A stretch of 64,000 bases of DNA from the NCBI RefSeq assembly GCF_027744825.2, contig NC_071351.1, positions 16,815,001-16,879,000 on the forward strand, given 5' to 3'. Numbering within the stretch: position 1 is the stretch's first letter; each line of letters starts with the position of its first letter. The position numbers and the translations under genes were made by a program. Source of the DNA: Synchiropus splendidus (lineage: Eukaryota > Chordata > Actinopteri > Syngnathiformes > Callionymidae). Of the stretch, positions 54,001 to 61,700 are shown one piece after another. Below the pieces are notes generated by a model. It had not been told where the DNA came from. It ran no database searches and was given only the letters and a program-made list of their open reading frames with translations.

Positions 54001-55389
54001 CTTCCCTGCAAAGTTATGGCACAATGCGTAAAAGGCGTTTTCAGCCTGAGATCAGGTCGATTCCGCAACGCCAATTATAAAAATGTTGATCACTTTGGAA
54101 AAACACTTCAGACAGCTTAGATTTGATGTGCAACTGCTAGAAAGAACATTTCTGCTGTAGTGGGAGGTGACAATTTCATGTTCTGAAGCTTCTCTGCAAA
54201 GTTATGGCACAATGCAGAAAATGCGTTTTCAGCCTGACATAAGGTGGGTTCCGGAACGCCAAACATAAAAAAGTTGATAACATCAGAAAAACACGTCTGA
54301 CAGCTTAGATTTGATGTGCAACTACTAGAAAGACCCTTTCTGCTATAGTGGGAGGTGAAAATTTCATGTTCTGAAGCTTCCTTGCAAAGTTATGGCACAA
54401 TGCGTAAAACGCGTTTTCAGCCTGTAATAAGGTCGATTCCGGAACGCGAAACATAAAAATGTTGATAACTTTCAAAATACACTTCAGACAGCTTAAATTT
54501 GATGTGCAACTACTAGAAAGACACTTTCTGTTGTAGTGGGAGGTGAAAATTTCATGTTCTGAAGCTTCCCTGCAAATTTATGGCACAATGCGAAAAACGC
54601 TTATCAGCCTGAGATAAGGTCGATTCCGGAACGCCAAACATAAAAATGTGGATAACTTAGGAAAAACACTTCAGACCGCTTAGATTTGATGTGCAATTAC
54701 TAGAAGGACCCTTTCTGTTATAGTGGGAGGTGAAAATTCCATGTTCTGAAGCTTCCCTGCAAAGTTATGGCACAATGCAGAAAACGCGTTTTCAGCCCGA
54801 GATAAGGTCGTTTCCGGAACGCCAAACATAAAAATGTTGATAAATTTCGAGAAACACTTCAGACAACTTATATTTGATGTGCAACTACTAGAAAGACCCT
54901 GTCTGTTATAGTGGGAGTTGAAAATTTCATGTTCTGAAGCTTCCCTGCAAAGTCAAGGAACAATGCAGTAAACGCGTTTTCAGCCTGAGATAAGGTGGGT
55001 TCCGGAACGCCAAACACAAAAATGTTGACAACTTTGGAAAAACACTTCAGACAGCTTAGATTTGATGTGCAACTACAAGAAAGACCCTTTCTGCTATAGT
55101 GGGAGGTCAAATTTTCTTGTTCTGAAGCTCCCCTGGAAAGTTAAGGCACAATGCAGAAAACGCGTTTTCAGCCTGAGATAAGGTGGGTTCCAGAACGCCA
55201 AACATAAAAATGTTGGTAACTTTGGAAAAACACTTCAGACAGCTTAGATTTGATGTACAACGACTAGAAAGACCCTTTCTGCTGTGGTGGGAGGAGAAAA
55301 TTTCATGTTCTGAAGCTTCCCTACAAAGTTATGGCACAATGCAGAAAACGCGTTTTCAGCCCGAGATAAGGTCGTTTCCGGAACGCCAA
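51056..55389. repeat. Long-range satellite duplication, copy 2, cut by the LTR
   Basis: This is the partner of 32,840-36,420, expanded by about four net units; two of them lie between about 51,240 and 51,620. It contains three copies of the GAATAACCCTTTCTGATCAG unit (near 52,080, 52,268 and 53,580). It ends in mid-unit at GAACGCCAA, whereas copy 1 continues with ACATAAAAATG at 36,421. The last units are not degenerate, which argues that the stop is an insertion point and not a natural array edge. Confidence 0.87.
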
Positions 55390-55414
55390 TGTAGTGAAAG
55401 TGACGGATTGTCGG

Positions 55415-55438
55415 GTCACGGACGCCTGCGTCTGTGAC
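55415..55438. other. Hairpin near the LTR outer end
   Basis: Arms GTCACGGACGC and GCGTCTGTGAC flank a 2-base centre; 10 of 11 pairs match and the odd one would be G-U in RNA. It lies 26 bp from the LTR terminus, inside the presumed U5. Confidence 0.6.
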
Positions 55439-55441
55439 GTG

Positions 55442-55462
55442 GATATTATGAAAAATAATATC
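55442..55462. other. AT-rich hairpin
   Basis: A perfect 8-bp stem GATATTAT / ATAATATC encloses the loop GAAAA. It sits a few bases inward of the previous hairpin, so the outer LTR end carries two adjacent inverted repeats. Confidence 0.6.
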
Positions 55463-55696
55463 TCCTCGAAAGTTTGGGGCACCACCTGAAATAGAGTTTC
55501 CAGGAGACTATTAAGCTCTCTTGATTAACACTTAATTAATTAATTAACTGTGGTAACTTAATTAATTATTAGCGTAATCAATCTATTTATCTGAAGTCAC
55601 TACTCGTGATGTAATGTCCTTTGCTGATCAGAGGCTCTTAGATTGATTATAATACACTCCAAAGTAATGTGATCAAGACCAACGTAATTTTATAGA

Positions 55697-55702
55697 TTTA
55701 TT
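55697..55702 (-). terminator. Polyadenylation signal of the 3' LTR
   Basis: AATAAA reads on the minus strand within AAATAAATC. It lies about 300 bp before the outer LTR end, a reasonable place for the end of R. A second minus-strand AATAAA at 56,860-56,865 lies upstream of the predicted start site and is less likely to be used. Confidence 0.45.
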
Positions 55703-55963
55703 TAGGAATAAAAGAACAGAAAGAAACAGGAAAGATGCAGAAGTAGAATAATATGATCCCAACAATATCGCGATGGAAACGCAAACCAGTTATGAAGCAA
55801 TGTCAATACTGCATCAGACGCGTATGTAACTGATGGGAAAGTTGAGACGTTCTAGTCTAACTGTCAACCTCAGGCAAGTGATGATATTACTAAACCCCAA
55901 CACACCAATCTGTGCAGAGATGACAAGCAGCGGCTTACTTTGGCGATGAATGGAGGGATGAAT

Positions 55964-55981
55964 GGGATGGATGGATGGATG
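55964..55981. repeat. (GGAT)n microsatellite
   Basis: A short GGAT run lies within a longer impure GGAT/GATG tract from about 55,945 to 55,995. It is inside the presumed R region of the LTR and has no evident function. Confidence 0.7.
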
Positions 55982-56686
55982 AGAGGGTGATGAGTAGATG
56001 CAGAAGGTCGGTCAGGAGGTGAGGGAGGAGGCAGGCGGCTTTGGAGGGAGGCGTCCTGGTTCTCAGCGAGGTGACTTGGAGGTGATGAGGACACGCAGCT
56101 TCAGGCGTCGATGGCACTCTCGGATCGTCTTCCGGACCGCCGTGGATCTTTCGTCGCAGACGGGGTGATCGTAGCTGGCAGAGAGCGGCGTAGGACCGAA
56201 GGCGTATCTTTCTCTCATGCCAGGTGATTCACCGGTCTGAACAACCTTCTAGAGTGGTCGCCTTAATGACACACTCCAGGTAGCGGAAGGTTGTTGGAAG
56301 TTGGACTCGCGCACTCGTCACGGCTGCCGGCTGTGATCACGTGGTGTGACTGGGCCGTTCCTGAAGGAAGCTCTGGCTTGGCAGACCGCTGGAGGACGAG
56401 GGCGATGTGCAACTTTGGAGAAGTTCTCGATCACTCTCACACTTGGATGGGCAGCGAGTGGAACGCTGGCACGGCTTCAAGGGTGGAGGAGAAGCAAGAG
56501 TCTTTGCAGGAAACTTGAGCAGGAACCGTCGAGGAAGTTGGTTGTAGTTGGTTGTAAGAGGTGAAGTATCCAGAGGAAGCGGTAGAAGGAGGGGAAAGAG
56601 CGCAACCGAGGGCAACAGAGGGACAGAGGGGAAAAAGCAACGGGGTAAGACAGGAGCACAGAGGGCTGAACCTCTGTAAACTGGGT

Positions 56687-56762
56687 CTTTTAAACTCTCA
56701 TGAAGAGTCTCATTGTCCAGTTTTGATTGGTTGAAGGAGTTCCATCACCTATTGCAGATTGG
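56687..56762 (-). promoter_or_regulatory. LTR promoter: CCAAT boxes and TATA-like box
   Basis: On the minus strand there are CCAAT at 56,762-56,758 and again at 56,730-56,726 (AACCAATCAAAAC), then TTTAAAAG at 56,694-56,687, about 31 bp further on. This spacing fits an RNA polymerase II core promoter with transcription starting near 56,660 and running toward the satellite. The equivalent box in the missing 5' LTR would drive gag. Confidence 0.45.
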
Positions 56763-57572
56763 ACGAGGATTTCCAAGCCTGGCCTTCCTCCTCCTCCTCC
56801 AACGGGGTCGTAAATTCCAGTCTTGAGATGGGAGATTTTGATCCCCCCAGTACTGGAGTTTTATTTGACAATAAAACATTACCTGAGTTGTAAAATTGCT
56901 CACAATCTGTCAAAACTTTCCCATCTCAATTTAAGCATTCAAACGACACCAAACATGACCACTCTAGCACATTGTCTTATTATAATGATCAACATAACAA
57001 TCAACCATTCATGTCAAGTTTAACATCACATGTTCAGGACATCTGGTTTGCTTGAACATCCTGTGGAAACCATGGGTTAAGTGGGAAACGAAGTCCTTTT
57101 TAAGAAATACACATTAAGACACATTCACATACAAGTCTGTCTTTGTTCATCTGGAACCTGGAGAAGGAGGAGCTGTGTGTGTCCCCCACCAAACAGGGTT
57201 CATGAGTTGGTCAGGGTTTTTCCTCCTACGCCACAGCATCCTGGACTGTTGCTCAAGTCTCTCCCCCCTTTGACCATTCCAATGATTTATGGTCCTTATC
57301 GGAGGGTTCAGAAACCTCTGAGCTGCAACAGGCATAGTGGAAACCCAAGGAGATGTCTCCGAGTTGAAGTTACACATTCCAGAAAAGTCCACCAGGTCCA
57401 TGCTTGAATCTCTGGAGAAGGAATCACTACATATCCCCCCTCTTGGCGTCGTGTGGAATTGTCGCAGGTATTCCATCGGGGCCAAGATGAGTTGAGTCCT
57501 TCGGGTGGTCGTAGATGGCGCATGGCTCCTGGTGATGAGAGTCACTCATACACTGACTGGTGTGTTCTAACA

Positions 57573-57587
57573 TCCCCCACCCCCCTT
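57573..57587 (-). other. Polypurine tract (plus-strand primer)
   Basis: AAGGGGGGTGGGGGA on the minus strand is followed directly by TG of the presumed U3. In retroviruses such a tract survives RNase H and primes plus-strand DNA synthesis; its edge fixes the U3 start. G-rich tracts also occur near 57,431, 59,660 and 60,085, but only this one lies between the coding part and the end region and is followed at once by TG. Confidence 0.6.
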
Positions 57588-57710
57588 AGTCACCTGAGAG
57601 AGAGTGAGTCAGTAGAATGACCCCCGGGGGTCGCATGCATTTAGCTAATATCACCTAGACCGAGGTTGATGGAAACTAGATTCGCGAGGGAAGTGTAGTT
57701 AGGTGGGTGA

Positions 57711-57729
57711 AGGTGAACCCGGTTCACCT
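57711..57729. other. 19-bp perfect inverted repeat
   Basis: AGGTGAACC and GGTTCACCT flank a single C. The arms contain AGGTGA and TCACCT, which resemble nuclear-receptor half-sites in inverted orientation; binding is conjecture. Confidence 0.6.
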
Positions 57730-57906
57730 AACATTGTTTGTGGTGAAGTTTGGAGTTCGGACTTGAATAAGGGAACTGATGAGACTACGTGAGGAAAATT
57801 GTTAGATTTATCCTTCTCAAGTTCACTTTATTTAATTTCTTGAACTAGGCATAAGACAGCTTCATAGTGAATGGAATAAGTGTGGCTTAACTGATGAGGA
57901 AAATGG

Positions 57907-57959
57907 TTTTTTTTTTAAAAAGAAGGAGAAGGAGAAGAAAGAAGAAGAAGAAGAAGAAA
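57907..57959. repeat. T10 run and GAA-rich purine tract
   Basis: Ten T are followed by 43 purines ending in a (GAA)n run on the plus strand. It is a simple repeat within the element and shows no coding potential. Confidence 0.8.
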
Positions 57960-58199
57960 CATGCAATAATCAAGATCGACACGCCTATGAACACAACTAT
58001 CACAGAGACTAGATATGTTCTTTTGGTGAGAGAGATAATAGTTGACCTTTGAACTTGTATCAAGGTGGAGCCATATTCTGCTTTTGGAGGAGCGCTTACA
58101 TCATGAGTGTTGGAATTTGTATGGGGTCCTCCTCTAGGTTGAAGAGAACTTCTTCTACATTAAGTCTTCTTGAGTGTTCTTTAGTTTTGGTTTGAACAC

Positions 58200-58421
58200 C
58201 TAACAGCGATTAAACGACTCCTTGAGATCTTTTATTGTTCGGGAAGTTAGAATGAAGCTGACGCTTACTATGGAAATTAGCAGGGTATTGGCTCCCGACC
58301 AAACACGAGTTAAAGGGGTAACCAGGTTTCTTATGGTGGTGTCGAGGTCTTGAAAGGCAGAATTGATAGGGGCCAGGTAAATGGTTTGTTCATGTTGTGT
58401 GTGTTGAACGAAATGAAACAT
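58200..58421 (-). pseudogene. Short env-like membrane-protein fragment
   Basis: A 73-codon frame (MFHFVQHTQHEQ... to ...KESFNRC) lies downstream of pol and before the purine tract, where env should be. Residues about 47-60 (NTLLISIVSVSFIL) form one hydrophobic segment long enough to cross the membrane, followed by a short charged tail (RTIKDLKESFNRC), as in the C-terminal end of a transmembrane envelope subunit. Only four codons precede the ATG before an in-frame stop, so no ectodomain, cleavage site or fusion peptide is present. The call rests on position and the hydrophobic segment only; it may be a chance frame. If it is env, the gene has lost all but its tail. Confidence 0.3.
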
Positions 58422-58747
58422 TAGAATATTTCCGTCTTAACTCCCTAGACAGTGATTTGACGTTAATTTTAACCGTAAAGCTTACTCTCATGCATTCATC
58501 ACACATTGGCCACTTTATCTTAACAGTAACAGCAACCAAACAGCAACCAAACAACACGGATATGACACAGGTGTAAATTCAACAACTTATCATTTTTATA
58601 CAGTCTGTAGTTAGGCTCGATGCAGGTTTTCGTATCAGCCTATCCTAGTTATCATCCGGTGTTTGTTTTTTTTTTTTTTTTTTTTTTGGAGATGTTGGGG
58701 TGTGGTGCCGTTTAATTTGGTTTCGGTGAGCCCAGTTGCAAGAAGAT
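58422..58747. other. Spacer between pol remnant and env fragment
   Basis: No gene is seen. The pol frame has just stopped; a second minus-strand frame continues briefly and runs into the A22 tract. The rest resembles no coding domain I know, and is probably what remains after deletion of the integrase core and most of env. Confidence 0.5.
58666..58687. repeat. T22 homopolymer (A22 in element direction)
   Basis: Twenty-two T on the plus strand lie 60 bp past the pol stop in element direction. No AATAAA was seen immediately before it, so a processed-RNA tail is not demonstrated. Confidence 0.85.
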
Positions 58748-61700
58748 TCATTGCTTCTGGTAGATTTGACCAGGGGTCCCACCCAATCGGTTTGCAGGTC
58801 TGACCATGGGGATGTGACTCCCCTGTTTCTGATTAGGTTGAGTCGGCTGGAACTGACAGCATGTTAAGCACCCTTTTATGTAGTCAGCTACATCTTGATG
58901 CATGCATGGCCAGTAGGCTACCTGCTGTAGTGCATCAACGGTTGCTTTGACACCCCTGTGACCTGTGCATGGTGCAACATGTGCATATGCTAGCATTACC
59001 CCCCTTAGGCTCAGTGGAACTGCAAGTCTTGGCATGGCATGTTCATCTGAGACATAAACCAGCAAGCCATCAACCATGCGCACTTTGTTTTTGACCGTGA
59101 GCCAGTGGGACAGTTCCCTGTCCGGCGGGCCGCTATTGGGTTTGGGGACGTCATTGTCATGGTCAGCCGTGACGCAGCGAATGAGAGATGACAGGGTGGG
59201 ATCTTGGTTCTGCCGATTTACCAGATCTGAGTTTTGAAAAACCTGGTCGCATGCCAAATGTAAAGATGTGTTACATTGTGTGGGAGTACTTCTGGATTGT
59301 TGGCGAGTTGCGGCCAACATGGCTGACATGGACTCTGTGTGGATCCGAGCAGGTCGAACGCTCCATGGCTTCCCGTGGAGAGCACCTTCTTTGGCCAAAG
59401 TATCTGTGAGGTGATTATACTTTCTGTCTCGGCCGGGAATGCGTGAGTGACCCCGTACATTCTTCCAATGCACTCGCATGTCATGGGTGTTGACTGGGTG
59501 ATCACAGACAGTGAACAAGTCTTTGTGTTTCACTGGCTTGTGGTTGGCCGTGAGGAAACGGTTGCGTTTCTGGCCTGGAAGGTGGTAGAGAACGGTGTCA
59601 ACATTTGAGTTTGAGGGTGTTCGTGGGTTGCTGCACGGGTCGTGTCTCGCCGAGTCACCCCCCTTTGCTACTGTATAGTAAGAAGGGTGTGAGTCATGCT
59701 CTAGCGGCAAAGGTTGACGAACTTGGGCCCAGATTTTAAGACGTTGGAAATCTATAATCGGATCAAACCTGTTGAGTAAATCTTTGCCGATAAGCAGAGG
59801 GATGTTGTTATGTGGTGACACATAGACCGGGTGGACTACAGTCATGGGTCCAATGGTCCAGTGTATTAGCGTTAAGGTGTTCAACTGTGTGCCAACGGTG
59901 GAGAACGCCCAGACATCTAATTTACATTTCTGTAATTTGAGAGTTTTATCTTGGGCGTGGGCAGCTCGCTGTAATTGGTCAAACACCTGTGTCGACATGG
60001 TAGTGATGTCTGCTGCCGTGTCAACGAGGGCTTCATAGTGAAGCAGATCTTCGAGAGTCGTGGCAAGGTAAAACTTGCGAGCCACCCCCCTTTCTGTCAA
60101 CTCACCCAAAAGCTGTTGTGTGGGTTGAGCTGGGTGTTCGACCCACAAGTTTTCACCCAAGGGTGGCGAGTCCTGATCATAGTTGACGACTAGGACTGCT
60201 GGGTTTGGTGGGTTTGAGGTTAGGTTCTTGTCTGCCGGTGGTGTGGCTTGACTCTCAGTTGCCTCCAGGCCTAGTCTGGAGGGAGGCTTCTTTGGATTTT
60301 GTTCCTTGTACCACTGGGCGAACAGCTTGTACATCTGTTCCTCCTCAGGACTGGGATTTTTCTGATTGTCATTTTTCTTATGACAACAGTTAGCCTGGGA
60401 GTATGCTTGAGTGGAGGGGACCGGTTTTACGTGGCCATCTCCCTGGTTAGCGTGACGACGCCAAGCGTTTCCAGGGTGTGGGGGTTTGTGGAAACCAGCT
60501 TGGTCCTTCATGGTACACGGTGGCGCTGTGGAGTCGTCTGACCGTGCATTCCGTGAGAAGAATGTCTTACGGGCCTGACGAGGACTCGCTTTGCGCTCTG
60601 GTTGTCGCTGCGTCTGTGACAAAGGTTTTACTTCTGGCGGGGATACTGGTGCATCCCCTTCAAGTTCCATGTGGGAACTTTGGACACCCAGTGGCAGCAG
60701 TGAAGGTGGTTCACCATTTTTCCAGTTGCCCAGCATCTGTTTTGCGAAGCCTTTATCGGCTAGGTCACGCAACTGAAAGCTATTCATAGTGCGGGGGCAG
60801 GCTGTCACTCCAAGGTGGTGGCTTGTGCCAGGATGAAGATTTCGGAGGAACAGGGCTTTGAAGTTGAGGTCTTCTTCCATATTTTGCTCATTTTTGTCAC
60901 CGAAGAATGCTTGTCGGAGTCGGTGATAGTATTGAGCTGGTGGCTCATTTCTGCCTTGTTTGACAGCGATAGCTGACAACAGACCTAGTGAGGTTTCGGG
61001 GCTGGAGTATTCTCTCAGCATCATTTTGGTGAGGGTATCGAAATCATTTTGGACAGCTGGTGGCTGCCTGTCAATGAAGTTGCCTACCTCCCTGCTGGAT
61101 GTGATTTTGAGGAGGTAGATTTTGTCTGGGGTGGTTGCCTCTGGGAACCGCTGAAGGTGATATTCGATGTCCCTCAGATATGACCTGGTCTCTGTATTAC
61201 CTCCAGGTTTGGGCTCAAACCGAGGTATGTTGCGAGCCAGTTTGTTTAGTACATTTGTGGTCAGGCCCTGTGCTGGGGCTCTGTCAGGTGGGGCTGCGGC
61301 TGCATAACCTCCCTGGTGAGGAGGGTTATTAGGCCAGTGAAGGGAAGCAGAGTCATAGTTTGGTTGTGATCTGCTGCCTTCTGGGTGAGCGGTCCACTGA
61401 GAGAAGGGATTGAGAGATTTAAAGGTGCTTGGTTGTTCCTTAGAATCTCTGAGCAGAGACCCTGGCTTAGATGGGGGCTTGTGGGCCGCGTCTCTAGCTC
61501 TTTGGGTTTGCTCTACTGTGTTTTGCAGCTCGTTCTTTGTCCTGCTAAGGTCTTCTTGGAGCTGACTTACATGGTCCTCTAAGGACTTTACGTGGCGGAG
61601 GAGGTGGTAGTCCTTTTCTACTTCTTCCTCCTTTTCCGCTGTAATTGAGTCGACCTGACTTTGGAGGTACTGGACCTTTTCATTGGCTTGTTGTAACAAT

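Larger units (their letters stand above)
1..55389. repeat. 188-bp tandem satellite array, about 295 copies
   Basis: A head-to-tail array fills this span without any unrelated insertion that I can see. Taking the unit to begin at TTCAGACAGCTTAGATTTGA, units start at 1, 189, 377, 1129 and 1693, giving 188 bp; 55,389/188 is about 294.6 units. In this numbering the unit holds a HindIII-type palindrome GAAGCTTC (79-86), a 14-bp palindrome GAAAACGCGTTTTC (111-124) and TTCCGGAA (143-150). Phase drifts by small indels, for example +1 near 3,188 and +1 near 3,942. The array enters from the left edge and stops in mid-unit at CGCCAA. A unit near nucleosome-repeat length, the copy number and the higher-order structure fit a centromeric or pericentromeric satellite; that location is inferred. 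Open frames inside it shift every unit (188 = 3x62+2) and are not genes. I do not recognise the family. Confidence 0.97.
55390..57572 (-). mobile_element. Putative 3' LTR (2,183 bp)
   Basis: On the minus strand this begins TGTTAGAACACACC immediately after a purine tract and ends CACTTTCACTACA at the satellite junction, giving the short inverted ends TGT...ACA. Inside, in order, are two CCAAT boxes, a TATA-like TTTAAAAG and, about 1 kb later, AATAAA near 55,700, followed by about 300 bp that would be U5. This U3-R-U5 order is standard; the implied R of roughly 1 kb is unusually long. The long frames inside it on either strand look non-coding. Without the 5' partner the LTR cannot be confirmed by comparison, so the 57,572 limit rests on the purine tract and TG alone. 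Confidence 0.62.
57588..58199. other. Non-coding stretch between env fragment and purine tract
   Basis: I find no convincing gene. It contains the palindromes GACCCCCGGGGGTC (57,619-57,632) and a 19-bp inverted repeat (57,711-57,729), then T10 and a long purine tract (57,907-57,959). In an intact element this would be the end of env or the untranslated region; I cannot align it to either. Confidence 0.5.

Noticed and set aside
1..55389. A CRISPR array or other prokaryotic repeat system
   Set aside because: Units are contiguous and related along their full length; there are no unique spacers, and the neighbouring element is eukaryotic.
917..55389. A CENP-B box in units with TTTCGAAAAACACTTCAG
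   Set aside because: TTCG and the A are in place, but the required CGGG is CTTC; too few essential bases match.
199..55437. Over a hundred open frames of 60-134 codons on both strands, with similar proteins (for example those with SCTSNLSCLKCFSKVINIF on the minus strand)
   Set aside because: They recur with the 188-bp unit, which shifts frame each time; they have no codon-level conservation beyond the DNA identity and all sit inside the satellite. They are not a gene family.
55870..56117. Pro/Ser/His-rich minus-strand frames in the LTR
   Set aside because: They are translations of the GGAT-type low-complexity tract and overlap one another in different frames.
57147..57545. A 132-codon minus-strand frame (and an overlapping 108-codon plus-strand frame at 57,081-57,407)
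   Set aside because: Both lie at the start of the presumed U3; neither shows signal, membrane segment or known motif. A LTR-encoded accessory protein is possible but unsupported.
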